Shown: piece by piece, positions 12,117 to 23,430 of the stretch
Layout of the letters: each line of letters starts with the position of its first letter
How positions within the stretch are numbered: the stretch's first letter is position 1
Origin: Protopterus annectens
Lineage: Eukaryota; Chordata; Ceratodontiformes; Protopteridae
DNA: 64,000 bases
Direction of reading: 5' to 3'
Assembly: GCF_019279795.1 (NCBI RefSeq)
Contig: NC_056725.1
Coordinates: 1,610,301,728 to 1,610,365,727 of the forward strand
Notes under the pieces: model-generated
What the model was told of the DNA's origin: nothing
The model's input: the letters and a program-made list of their open reading frames with translations, nothing else
Databases searched by the model: none
Made by a program: the position numbers and the translations under genes

Positions 12117-12290
12117 AATACATTTCTCAACACTAGCAACTTTACAAATACATTTTGATATTCAAATGCCATGCCGTTCTAATACATTTGTAACATAATC
12201 ATCTGTACAAATCAATTTGATGTTCAAATGCTATACAGTTCCAATACATTTCTAACACAAGCATCTTGTACACATCAGTTTGATATTCAA
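12117..12290. repeat. Tandem repeat, about 62 bp x 2.8
   Basis: The units start at about 12117, 12181 and 12243, each opening with AATACATTT and containing TTTGAT.TTCAAA. They are diverged by point changes. Confidence 0.7.
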
Positions 12291-12628
12291 AGAATATCAT
12301 TCTTTACAAAACTCCAGCTGGCTACACTGGCACTAGCCCATATCATCACAGATAATATGAGAGGACCCATGCATGGGATAAAACAGTAAAGAGTTGCCTG
12401 TGTCCATTGCACATTTAGTAATCTTTAGTATATCTGACTGTTAAAGACATTGTAAACATGTAAATATTTTTTTCAGTAAAACATAGCATTCACCTTTTTA
12501 CCGTTTCTTCCAGATAGCAGATGAGGATTTAAGATTTTCAAACAATCTTATGAATAATCATGCTGCTTTTGTTTATGATGTAGATCATTCCTGATACTGT
12601 ATGTAACTGGAGATAAAGGTACTCATAT

Positions 12629-12715
12629 TTATTTATTTATTTGTTTGTTTATTTATTTACTTATTTATTTATTTTTGTTTACCAGGATGTGGACCATTTG
12701 CAGGCACAGCTTGGA
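12629..12715 (-). mobile_element. L2-type 3'-end fragment
   Basis: On the minus strand it reads GGTCCACATCCTGGTAAACAAA followed by a (TAAA)n-like tail. This corresponds to the CCTGCATCCAG...CCTGGTAAAGAAATG end of copy 1 (3970-4010). It is a very short 5'-truncated insertion or relic. Confidence 0.55.
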
Positions 12716-13084
12716 TGAATAAGATCACATAAGAAATTAACAAAACCTATTTACTAATACATATTAATATTTACAGCTAGCCACCCAGTGGTGTAAACCT
12801 TGGCTTTAAACGATTATCAGTGTTGAAGTGACACTTTGACCCCGTGTGCAAAAATGGGAAGAAGGGGCTGTGGATGGATGGATGCATGGATGGATGGATG
12901 GATGGATATTTACTGACACAAGGATATGCTAAAAAGCAAGCATATATGCATATTTACAGATGCAAGAATATGCTGTAATGTTTAATTCAAGAAGCAGTTA
13001 ACTATGTCAATTCATGGATAGAAAAATGGAATTATGCTTAGCAGAGCTTTATGGATAAGCTATAGCCATAATGACTGAGATGAC
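12716..13084. other. Unassigned stretch with (GGAT)n
   Basis: It contains a (GGAT)n tract at 12871-12907. Nothing else is recognised. Confidence 0.5.
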
Positions 13085-14280
13085 CTATGCTACAAGATTA
13101 CAGCATATCATTACATAGTGAGGTATGAGGACATTAGAGCAGGCAAGTGAGAATAGTTGCAAGACACCATTCCATGATGAGAAGAACGAGAAAAGATGTG
13201 AGAGACATGCATAGGGAAGAAGAGTAGAAAGGAGAAGAAGTGTGAGAGAGATGCAAAGAGAAGAGGGAAGTAGGATGAATGACAGGCAGTAACTAAAGGG
13301 GAAGACAAGGTAAGATAAGGAATGATGAAATAAGGATAAAGGGGTATGTGAGAGACCTACAGGGTTCATATAATGTGACCTGAGTGAGTGCAGCTGCACT
13401 TTGCATGTCTGAAGAAGTGTTCCTTGAGCTTTTGACTGAAGTCAGAGTACTTTTGGATACCTCGGTTTGAAAGAGAAATGGAGCAGAGTACTATAGTTTA
13501 AGGGCTAAGATAGAGAATGCATGGTCAGTGCAATAGAGCTTACTTTTTGGAAAACTCTTGAGTGTATGAGTGAGTAGGGTACGATGCCTGAGGTGAAACG
13601 GCTTTATGAGTTAGTGATCCTAGTAAGAGGTTGTCCCTCAAATGTACTTGGAGCTATTTAGCTTTGGTGAGAGTTACGCAGTGCGTTCATTACAGAGGAA
13701 ATTAGTGATGAACAAACATATTTTATTGGAGATGGTTTGTATGATGGTGGCAGTTTTCTTTGAGGAGAGAGTTATAACAGGAAGTCCATATGCAAACTGA
13801 GATATGAGTATTCCCTTGAATATGGCAGCTTTGGCTGACGTGTATAGAACAGGTGATAGCTTGTTCACCCAGAACAGCTCTATGTTGATCTTTCTGTGTG
13901 TGTTTTGAATGTGAAGTTGAAAGTTAAGAGATTGGACTAGCCAAATGGTAAGGTATTTGAAGGATGCGATAATTTCTATGGTGGCATTCTTAGCATCTTT
14001 AATATTTTGGAAGCTGAGTACTTTGGTTATTTTTGGTTGACTTCTAATAGCATTGCATTTGGTTTTGAGGGATTGTGTATAAGTTTCTGACCTATTAACT
14101 ATTGGCTGAGGGTTTAGAGGTCAACTTGGTGCTGAGCTTGTATAACAGGGTTGGATTTGTTTTACCTGCAGCTGACCATATCATCTGCGTAAAGAATTAT
14201 CAGTATCTGATGATGATCAGATGGGAGTTTTTTGATAAATATGTCAAAATATTATGCCTCTTCACTTGCCTGTTAAGTGT
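13085..14280 (-). pseudogene. LINE reverse transcriptase/C-terminal fragment, clade uncertain
   Basis: On the minus strand a polymerase motif C (LIILYADDMV) is readable near 14185. It is followed by a thumb-type block (ASFKYLTIWLVQSLNF near 13950) and the ORF at 13674-13868 with LISQFAYGLPVITLSS, equivalent to the ISTLLYASSIYTNL block of the L2-type LINE. Stops and frame changes interrupt it. Flanks at both ends are lost. The sequence is clearly different from the other LINE copies in the window, so it is an older or different family. Confidence 0.65.
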
Positions 14281-15010
14281 CATGTGATAGCTTCTATATT
14301 GCAATCTAAGCTGTTCATCTATCATGTTCCTAAGGGGATACATACTATTTCACAGAGAAAAAATAATATCAACCTTCTGCTTTTCTAAAGTGAGAGCCTT
14401 ATAATCCTAGACTGTGTTTTCCAAACCCACTCATACTGAAAGATAGACAAATATTCATCTGTGACATGATTTTGCATACATGATTGTATGTCTGTTACAC
14501 AGAGAGAAACAAAATAAAAGAAGATGCCATCAACTGGTTCTATACTTCGTATTTCCTTGGTTGTCACATAACTTGCTAGTCAGGTTTGCTCTACAAAGAT
14601 TCTGAAGGTTTAGCAATGTAACCTGTATATGTCACTGCAGTAACAGCTGATATAAATAAAAGTATAATGCTACATACAAGAGCCCATCTAGGTCCAGCCC
14701 CATAGGCATGGTCTATATGCTCAATTCTACTTTGGCACACATACCCACCATTTTCTACAATTGAACCTGACTGGAGCTCATGCCTCACACACATAATTTA
14801 GTCTCTTCCACAATGTTTTGCCTTCTTTCTCCTTGGCTAGTACCTATTATCACTGCTCAGATAGCTGGATAATATTTATTTAAAGCATTTTTGTTAATGA
14901 AGAGAAGATAAGAAGGGCAGAAATAAGGTTCCTTCTTTCACATAGATAAATAGCAGCTTTGAGACTACTAGTGGCAGCTGGTTCTTCATTTCTGCTGTGC
15001 CCTTTATACA
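14281..15010. other. Stretch without recognised feature
   Basis: No conserved frame or repeat is visible. Confidence 0.45.
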
Positions 15011-15110
15011 GGTTCATAGATTCATAGATTAGTATTAGACTAACTGCCCTTGTGGTCCATTTTAAGCCTATCCAATTACCCCCTGTAAGAATCAAATCCT
15101 GCACCAGTGT
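15011..15110 (-). mobile_element. CR1 3'-end fragment
   Basis: GGTTCATAGATTCATAGATT followed by an AAGCCTA block matches the octamer-repeat end of the CR1 copies at 35308 and 58875. About 100 bp are recognisable. Confidence 0.65.
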
Positions 15111-16019
15111 CTGTAAGGTAAATACCTTTATCATTATTCCAATCTTCCAACACTTCAAATCTTCAGACCTTGCATCCCAAGAATAAATGAAGGACTAGGC
15201 TTCTGCTAGTCTTCTACTGAAAGTCATATGAAGTACTAGGCATGCTCCATAACCAGCTGCTGCCCTTCTATGGGTAGTCATGGCAGATCTTTCCCACAGT
15301 CTCACTTGCTTTGTTGACAAATTGTGGTCATCTTATGTCAGCACTTCCCTCCAAAAATAATCAATTGCATGTTACTGTCTTGTCACCATTCAGTCCTTCC
15401 CTTCCTTTCTTCCTTCCTTCTTTCCTTCCTTTCTTCCTTCTAGCGATGGCACTCCTAACGTTTGTGTTATGTCAGCTGAAGTCATCACATTAAACTCAGT
15501 GAAAGGGCTTATCCAATCTGTAATTGAAATCACAATTCCTCACCATTAGCAAACCAGTTTCACTATGTGACTGCAGTCAATAATCATTGCTCCCTTACCA
15601 ACTTATTGTAATCATTACCTGCAGAGATTCTTGATTCCTTAAAGTCAAGCCAAGTAACTACTTTAGCTACCTTTAGCACTCCTTTCCATTAGAATAAAAT
15701 AAACCAAATATTTTCCAATGATGCCACTGGTTCTGCATGATGATTTGTGGCATGTTGCATGTTAAATTTGCATCTACACTAGGCCTTTCTACTATAGCTC
15801 ATGCAATCACTACTGGAATCTCCAAATTAGATTCTGTTCATTGCTATCATCTAGCAACCCATACAAATTTAAACTAGGGCAAAGCTTCCTGTTCTAAGAG
15901 ACAAATAACATTTACCAAAAAGTCTAGAAGGATAAATACCTAGGATGAAATCTGATGTACTATGGTAGTCTTACTGCTTTTTATTTTATTTTCAACATAT
16001 GCTGCTACATTGTAGGTGT
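15111..16019. other. Stretch with (CTTC)n tract
   Basis: A pyrimidine (CTTC)n-like tract lies at about 15392-15440. Otherwise nothing is recognised. Confidence 0.45.
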
Positions 16020-16414
16020 CGCACACGTGGCTTGTATTTTGCGGAACTTAGTGTATCCATAGGATCCACACTGATATCTGTTCTATCTAGATTTTATTGA
16101 TATGTAGTACACGTCCTTGGTTTTTTAATCGTGGTTTCGTGATGCAATTATATTCAGTATTGAAACGCCGTACAAACGGCTTGTAGTAGTTGTTATGAAT
16201 GCTAGGTTTATATTTAATGTACTGTTGTGCTTAATTTGTTGTTTTCGCTAGTATTTTGATCTTCTTATGTTATAAAAACTCTAGCTTGTGGTTGCAAATA
16301 CTTCCACTATCAGAGTGGTGTGTGAGGACCTCGTTATATATGTGGCCAACCCTATGATTCCAATGATGTACTGTTTTGAGGCTACATTTAGCGTTTGACT
16401 GCTAACAAATCTAT

Positions 16415-17060
16415 TTTAATACGGTACAGCTTTAATTTTGATCCAAACGCTCCCTCTAATGGAGCGCTATACACGTTTGTTGATCTTAATGCTATGTTAA
16501 TACTTTTGTACTGTTAGGGGCTACAAATAGTGTTTTCACTGCTCTCATATTTAATTTAATGGGACACAGCTTTACTTTTTAACTAGATGCAGCCACGGAC
16601 TGAGCGCTGTAAGCGCTTGTAGTTCTTAAAGCTCCTACTATCTGAGCGGTTTGCTTGGGGCTTTTAATTACTTTAATGGGACACAGCTTTACTTTCTAGT
16701 CAGATGCAGCCACGGACTGAGCGCTGTATGTGCTTGTAGTTCCTAAAGCTCCCACTATCTGAGAAGACTGCTTGGGGCTTCTATTTAAATTTAATGGGAC
16801 ACAGCTTTACTGTTTAAACAGATGCAGCTACGGACTGAGCGCTGTACGCGCTTGTACTTCTCATGGCTCCCACTATCTGAGCGGCTTGCTTGAGGCTTCT
16901 AATGGAAGTAATTAGCCCTATGTTTTTAACTTATCCGGTATTTGGGACTTCAGTTAGCATTTAATCTGTGATTTACTATAATTTAAGGGCACACAGCTTG
17001 ACTTTGATCCTATCACTGCCTCCAGCTGAGCGCAATACACGTGATATGTTATAGCTGTAT
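16415..17060 (+). promoter_or_regulatory. Tandem 5'-UTR-like monomers (about 117 bp)
   Basis: Units start with TAATGGGACACAGCTTTAC at 16557, 16674 and 16792 (periods 117 and 118). Degenerate units lie near 16417 and 16983. Each carries GACTGAGCGCTGT..GCGCTTGTA and CACTATCTGAG. Their position upstream of a near-complete LINE suggests promoter monomers like those of some L1 families. That role is inference, and they could instead be an unrelated minisatellite. Confidence 0.6.
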
Positions 17061-18393
17061 CCTGGATGCTACTTGAGGATATTCCTATGTTTTTGGGCAT
17101 GTCTAGCAGTTAAACTGTTAACTAAAGCAATTAACTTGACTACTGTCCCCATATATGTTCTAAACGCTGAGGCTTTTAATGCATTGTGCTTATGGATTGT
17201 AGTGGATGTACCTAGCTCTCACTACACCCTCAGTAGGTTAATTTGCTTCTACTTGGAATGTTCCACCTGAGCCGCCAATACTACGAAATACCCTGGCCAT
17301 GCTCTCTTAGCTTGTAACAGATCATTGCTCACACTGTTATTACTGCCCCGACTTGTAATGCTTTTGATATTTATAGAGCGATGAATACTAGACTGTGTTG
17401 TTTTTACTGCTCTGATTCTTAATACTTTTGATGTTTATAGAGTGAAGAATACTAGACTGTGCTGTACCTTACTGTTTACTGTATTTGTATATGCATCTGA
17501 GTCTGCTTTATACCTACACCTACTTCCTATTTAACTTACACTGTGATTTACTTCTTTTCTCTCTCTTTCTATCCTACCAGCACTGTGTTCCAGCTTGGTC
17601 CTACACCAAACACCTGAATAACACCAGCCAGGTCCTTTTGAACAGTAGTGTAAACTAAGACACTTACCCTTCAACTACAAGTGTTACCTTTCCTTGGGAA
17701 AGGCTTTGAATGTACGTATTGATACTGTACCTCATATATTAATGTTAAAACTTCAGTTGAATCTCAGGTAGCCTAGCCAGTAGCCGGACCCCCCCCACTA
17801 CTCCCACCATTCTGTATACTACCCACTTGGCCCTCTATACTCAATCCTTCTCCCTGCCTAGACCTTCTCCCCTTGCAGGTTACCTATCCCCTGCTATATA
17901 CCTGCTGCCCACTAGGTGGCGTCCTCATACTTTATCTTTCTAAATCACTACCTTTCAACACTCTCTCTTCTAACCTACCCCTGCATCTTTGCCCCCAGTA
18001 CCTCTGTTCCCAGCCTTTATTCGGGCTCACATATATTATCTCTTACTGTCCTAAGACATCCTTATAACTATCATCTCCAGTTTCCTCCTGCATTTCTACC
18101 TTTTAACCTCTTATTATTGTTCACCTTCCTCTACCTTTAGAACGACCTACAGAGTCTTCCTCCTCACTGATTGTCTTCAGCCTACTTCTGCTGGCCCCGC
18201 TTCGCTCCCCACCCTACCCCCATATCCCACCCACCCCTAGGGCTCCTACATTTATTCCTCCATTCACCACACCCCCTACTTACTCCCACCAATCAGACAC
18301 AACAACCCTAAACCACTCCCACCCCTACCTATAATCAAACTATACTATCCCACACCCACCCCTACTTCTTAGCAAAACACCTACTACATCACC

Positions 18394-19131
18394 ATGACTA
18401 TGACTATCTTCCAGTCACAACTGAAAATAGCTATCTCCTTCTTACTACTTTCCTCAGTTATGACTACTTACTTCCTAACCTCCTACGAACACTCTATAAC
18501 TGTTTCTCTCTCACTTCCTTCAAAACATACCTCTACAGACACAACATCCCAATCTTCTTCCTTCTTACATACCTCCTCAGAAACTACATACATTCTTCCC
18601 AAATACCATAGGCTACTACACTATAAACTACTTAAATCAAGAACAAAAAAAAATATTGAAACTTTCCAAAAATTTAAACCAGAAAGATATGCTACAGTAC
18701 TCCTTCTACTACAAGATGGCGACATACACCCCAACCCAGGCCCAGAAAATAATAAAACCACAACACATAAAAATCATACCAAACCCTTCTCTCCCTCTTC
18801 CTCCAAACCCACTAACCGACTATCCATAGCCCACCTCAATATACGTAGCATCTGTAACAAAATTAGTCAACTCCATGCCCTACTTGAAATACACAACTTT
18901 GACATCTTATGCTTAACAGAAACCTGGCTAAAACCTGCAATTAAAGACATTGAGATTACCCCACCTGGTTATAGCATTGTAAGACTTGATCGCTCCACCA
19001 AGAAAGGTGGAGGAGTAGCAATTATATATAGAACTAACCTAAAACTTACTCTTCTTGACCTTTCCTTCTCCCAAAACTACAATGCTGAAATAATTTGCTC
19101 AAAATACAAATCAACAATAGTAAAGCAATAA
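18394..19131 (+). pseudogene. L2-type LINE polyprotein: leader, 2A-like motif, endonuclease N-terminus
   Basis: The 245-residue frame starts at the ATG MTMTIFQ. A hydrophobic segment (about residues 12-30) is followed by a Ser/Thr-rich stretch, then LLLLQDGDIHPNPGP (about 103-117), a 2A-like sequence. The APE-type endonuclease begins at LNIRSICNKI (about 149), with the catalytic-Glu block LTETWLKP (about 177) and TKKGGGVAI (about 206). A frameshift at about 19100-19131 shifts the rest into the frame starting at 19095. The ATG is plausible as the true start, because no homologous coding is seen upstream, but a start further up cannot be excluded. Confidence 0.8.
18718..18744 (+). other. 2A-like ribosome-skipping motif in LINE polyprotein
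   Basis: It encodes GDIHPNPGP in frame 1 of the polyprotein. The canonical 2A core is D-[VI]-E-x-NPGP. Here the Glu is His, while the terminal NPGP is intact. Copy 1 keeps GDIHPIPGP at 754-780. 2A-like sequences before the endonuclease are known in CR1/L2-group LINEs. Whether this variant skips is untested. Confidence 0.6.
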
Positions 19132-20177
19132 ACATCATCTGTGCATATATCCCCCCAGGAAATAACATCCCTACCCTAGAACACATTCTAGAACAAATCT
19201 CTAACAAACTTCCTCAAGAAACACTATTTCTTGGGGACTTTAACATTGATTGGATATCATGTAGCAATATTAACCCTACCTCTCATATAAACCTTAATGG
19301 TTTTAAACAACTCATTAATAGTCCAACCAGAACCAACAAAAAAAGCAAAAAAGAAACCACCTTGGACTGGATCCTTACTAACTCCCTCCTACAAAACTAC
19401 CAAACTGGCATCCTTCCTGACGACATTAGCGATCACTCCCTCATTTACGTAGTCAGAGCCAAAACTAACCTAAACTTTCCTACCACTCACAAAACACTAT
19501 ACTCCAAAAAAAATTTTATTCCTGAACAGTTTCAAACAGAACTTTCACAATATAACTGGACCCCTCTAAAACACCTCACACTTAACAAAGCCGTTGAATA
19601 CTTCAATTCAGCATTCCTTGCAATCCTAAATCAACATGCCCCAAGTCGCACTATTAGAACAAAGACTAAGACAGCACCCTGGCTAACCTCCAATACTAAG
19701 CATAAAATTATTCTCAGAAATAAATCTTGGAATAAATGGCGTTCCTCTAGAAACTCAACAGATCATCAAACCTTTAGAGAGCTCAGAAACAGTACCAAAA
19801 AAGCTATCATAACAGATAAAAAGAATTTTTACTTTGAACTACAACAATCCACCAATAAAGAACCAAAAAAATTCTGGTCTACTATTAACAATCTAATTAC
19901 CCCAGGCAAATTAGATACACCCAATCCCCAGGACTTAGACCCCGAAGATCCCACTTTAATAGCCAATAATTTCAATACTTTCTTTACTTCATCCATACAA
20001 AGTCTTGCTAACCACCTATCTCCTGATACCTCTCAACTGCTCTTAAGTAGCTTCAATTACTCTCTTCCTCTCCTTCAACTACAACCCATACCCACCTCTT
20101 ATATACAATCTCTATTACACAAACTTAAACCCACTACCCCTCAGCAGACAAGCTTCCTGCTGAATTCCTGCAAGTAG
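19095..20177 (+). pseudogene. L2-type LINE: endonuclease C-terminus and linker
   Basis: The 360-residue frame continues the endonuclease with LGDFNIDW (about residues 46-53), TTLDWILTNS and the catalytic SDHSL block (about 115-119). A linker rich in Asn, Thr and Lys leads to the RT N-terminal block (HKLKPTTP). A frameshift near 20143 ends it early, and homology (KLPAEFLQVAAKA) continues in another frame. The first about ten codons overlap the preceding frame and are not real, so the ATG at 19095 is an artefact of the frameshift. Confidence 0.85.
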
Positions 20178-21641
20178 CAGCTAAAGCTATTGCCTATCCT
20201 GTCTCTATTCTAATAAACAGATCCATAAAAGAAAGTACTTTCCCAGCAATTTGGAAAATATCACACATCATACCCTTACACAAAGGAGGCAAATCTACTG
20301 ACCTTTCTAACTTTACCAATTGCACTGTTATCTCCTCTAGCAAAAATTATGGAAAAATGTATACATAAACAACTACTAAACCATCTCCTCCTTAACAACC
20401 TACTAGCTGACACCCAACATGGATTTAGGCCTTCACATAGTACTACCACTGCACTACTCTCTTTCACCAATACCATCAACTGTAACCGTAATAACAACAA
20501 ACTAACCTCTTCTCTATTTCTAGACCTGTCAAAAGCCTTCGATATGGTAAACCATACACTTCTTCTCCACATACTGAAATCCCTTGCCTTGGATGACTCT
20601 TCTTTAACCTGGTTCTCATCATATCTAGAAGATTGACATCAAGCAGTACTCTGGAAAAATTCTCTATCTACTCTATTACCTATCTCATTAGGAGTACCAC
20701 AGGGATCTATACTAGGCCCACTTTTATTCTCCATCTTTATTAATGATCTCCAATCATCTATCCAAAACACTACCTGCATACAATATGCAGATGACTCCAC
20801 TTTAATCTGTACAGCCTCCTCTCAACCAGATCTCCAATCCCTTACACAAGCAACCTTTTCAACCGTTGAACAATGGTTCTCTAAAAGATGTCTTCTCCTT
20901 AACCCCAAGAAAACAAAACTATTACTTTTTTCGCCTACACACAAATCTACCCAACTACATTTTACTATCACTGCAAGTGATAACTCTCACATTACTCCCG
21001 ATTCCACTACAAAACTGCTTGGTGTTACTATTGATAATAATCTTAGCTTTGACCACCACATTAATAACACAATAAAAACAGTTAATAAAAAGATTGGTTC
21101 ACTATACAGAATAAAACCCTTCCTTACACCCAAGGCACGGACTACCTTAGCACAATCACATCTTATCTCTACCCTTCTGTATGCATCCTCGATCTACACT
21201 AATCTATCTAAAGGTAACCTTAGGAAACTGTCTACATCCTACCACAACATAGCTCGATTTGCCACTGCATCTCAATATAGAACTTACCACTGCATAAACT
21301 TAAAACTTCTACACTGGCTGGAACTTCCTAACAAGATTACCTATCAACAACTCTTAATAGCACATAAAATTTTATATCAACCCTCAAAAACACCTGCTCT
21401 TAGCAACCTCTTGACTCCCTATAATAATTTAAAACAACTACGCTCCTCCCAAAAGCTACAAGTTAACATGACCAGAATTTCAAACTCTGCAGGGAACTGC
21501 CTTTTCTCCAACTCAGTTGGCAAAATATGGAATAACCTTCCCTTACATATCTCCTCTCTAGCCACTTTTCCTTTCTTTAAGAAGCAACTTCTTTCACATC
21601 TGAATAACTTCTGGCTCTGCTCTTGTACCAATCCAGACTAA
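20178..21641 (+). pseudogene. L2-type LINE: reverse transcriptase and C-terminal domain
   Basis: Fingers appear as HIIPLHKGGKSTDLSN (about 20264). After a frame change near 20300 the frame is continuous except for the TGA at 20634-20636. HGFRPSHSTTTALLSF (about 20418) is followed by motif A FLDLSKAFD (about 20518), motif B GVPQGSILGPLLF (about 20691), motif C YADDSTLIC (about 20785) and the primer-grip region LLNPKKTKLLLF. The thumb LLGVTIDNNLSF, LHWLELP and the terminal NNLPLHISSL...CSCTNPD stop complete it. Both catalytic Asp pairs are kept. Confidence 0.88.
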
Positions 21642-22314
21642 CCTACTTTCATCTTTCAACTATATTTGCATTTTATTTAACACTCCAATCTCTCTCTCAA
21701 ATCATAAATAACATTATGATTCTACTGTTACTACAAAAAAAAAAAAAAAAAAACATTATTATTTTTATTTTCATGTTTTAATTACATAATTTGTATTATA
21801 TAGTTAGTATTATCTATTTGTTATTAGAATAGCATAACCTGACCTGAACTAATTTCCTTGTATTATTGCTCTTTGCCTATATCATAAGTGTTTTTTTACA
21901 TGTATTTCTATAAACATGCTTTAATCTGTGGAGCTTTTCTCCCCGGGCCTCCACTGAAAATGGACAATGATCCAGTTGGACTAGCCCGGTCAACAAATGT
22001 AAAATAAAATAAAATAAAATAAAATAAATAAATATAAGAAAGCTATTTTGAAGTTTTAGTTTCATCAGCCTTTCACTAAGATCTTCCACGGTCATCTCCA
22101 TTTCTTCATTTTTGTGTCGATATTTCAAGTTTTTTTTTATTCTCTGATGTTTATCTTTTGTAAGATTTTAAATTCTGTTAATACCTTGAGTATATTTTTC
22201 CATGACTAGACTGCTGTATGGTCTATATCCAGACAGGTTACCATACGCAGACTTTTTGTTTAATAAATCTCAGGATAGGTCTGGCACATTCTTATTTATT
22301 GATTGATCAAGTGA

Positions 22315-22413
22315 ATGAGTGAGTGAGTGAGTGAGTGAGTGAGTGAGTGAGTGAGTGAGTGAGTGAGTGAGTGAGTGAGTGAGTGAGTGAGTGAGTGAGT
22401 GAGTGAGTGAGTG
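22315..22413. repeat. (GAGT)n microsatellite
   Basis: About 25 nearly perfect units. Confidence 0.97.
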
Positions 22414-22555
22414 ACCCATGTAGATATAGATGTAGAATAAAGCAAAACATTACTTACCATTAAGTGAGCAATTGTGATTTGTTGATTTTAGGTAAGAACA
22501 AGAAATTATATTACCTATTATGGAGTATTTCATTTTCTCATATGATTTCATCCTC

Positions 22556-22795
22556 ACACTGGTGGTGGTGCTGCGGTAGCGTTGTCACCTCACATTAAGA
22601 TGTTGTCCTGTTTGACTCTCAGCTAGAGCGTCTTCTGTGTGGAGACATGTGTGAATGGGAGTACCTTCGTTGAAGGTTGTGCGTCAGGGCTGGCAACTCG
22701 GCACGTAAAAATCTACTGCCAATCATTAGCGGACCGGAGTTCCACTGTGGCGACCCCTAACCGGGAAAATCCAAAAGACACAACAACAACAACTG
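22556..22795 (+). repeat. SINE-B copy 1
   Basis: It matches the TSD-bounded copy at 54322-54551 along its length: GGTGGTGGTGCTGCGGTAGC start, B-box-like TGTTTGACTCTC, TGTGTGGAGACATG, GGACCGGAGTTCC, and a GACACAACAACAACAAC tail. Its first about 35 bp are outside the 841-bp duplication that begins at 22590. Confidence 0.85.
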
Positions 22796-23430
22796 CCTCA
22801 CTCCATCTGACTATGCCTCTAGAATGCTGTCATCAGATTAATGGGGTGCTTGAAGCAATGATTTAGGACTGTGCTAAGCTCCTAGTAGCTTACAGTAGTA
22901 CATTTAACTTCAATATAGTTGTGATGAGGATTCAGTCTGAAGATATCTTTTTGAATTATGGTTTGTAGCTACATATAAATGGACAGCTTGACCTGTACAG
23001 AAGGTGAGAGGTATTTGGAAATGTTTTGAAGACCACTCTGCAGTTTAGCTGACAATAATAATATATAAAAACATATGTTTCATTTCAGTAACTTTGCAAA
23101 TCAAGATGTGACTTCACAATGGGTACTAGATAATATTCTTTTCATTCCACAGATTACCCCTTTTGAACTGGGAATGTTACATAAGATAAAAAAAATAAAT
23201 AAATGGATCCCATAGTATGCATTTGGTTGTAACAAATAAAGAGAAAAAGTATAAGTAAAGAATGAATAACATTTTCTTTAAACTAATATTCAGACTGAAG
23301 CCATTTTTGGAGTATTTGGTAATTTTTCAAAATGAGATTATGAGAACAATCCAAGATAAATAAAGAGAAATTATTTCAATTTTTGAAGCATTTTTCTTCC
23401 ATAGCTTTGTGAAGATAACTTTTTCTAAAC
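22590..23430. repeat. Left 841-bp direct repeat flanking the PLE array
   Basis: It is repeated at 28964-29810 with about four substitutions and two short indels by eye. It starts inside SINE-B and ends exactly where the PLE pseudo-LTR begins (TTTTCTAAAC|CAAGTC). It is non-coding; the apparent 75-aa frame in both copies is just the duplicated SINE. Confidence 0.92.

Larger units (their letters stand above)
16020..22025 (+). mobile_element. L2-type LINE copy 2, near full length
   Basis: This is the best-preserved LINE here. The presumed 5' UTR (about 16020-18390) has CpG-bearing monomers and then a C/T-rich leader. The polyprotein (18394-21641) covers the 2A-like motif, endonuclease, RT and C-terminal domain. 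The 3' UTR (21642-21975) carries GTGGAGCTTTTCTCCCCGGG and ends in an (AAAAT)n tail to about 22025. By eye there are three frameshifts (near 19115, 20143 and 20300) and one in-frame TGA (20634-20636) in the coding part, so it is a fairly recent but inactive copy. The 5' boundary is an estimate from the change in base composition. No TSD was identified. The clade call (L2 rather than another CR1-group clade) is inference. Confidence 0.85.

Noticed and set aside
13111..13399. Leu/Ser-rich minus-strand frames that look like membrane segments
   Set aside because: Pyrimidine-rich decayed LINE 3' sequence. No start context or conserved motif.
20276..20572. 98-residue minus-strand frame over the RT
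   Set aside because: Antisense shadow of the L2-type RT (plus strand carries FLDLSKAFD).
22315..22413. Regularly repeated GAGT block considered as an array-type element
   Set aside because: A simple tetranucleotide microsatellite: no spacers, so not CRISPR-like.
22639..22866. 75-residue frame found identically at 22639-22866 and 29013-29240
   Set aside because: The identity is explained by the 841-bp duplication. The sequence is a SINE plus flank, with no protein motif.
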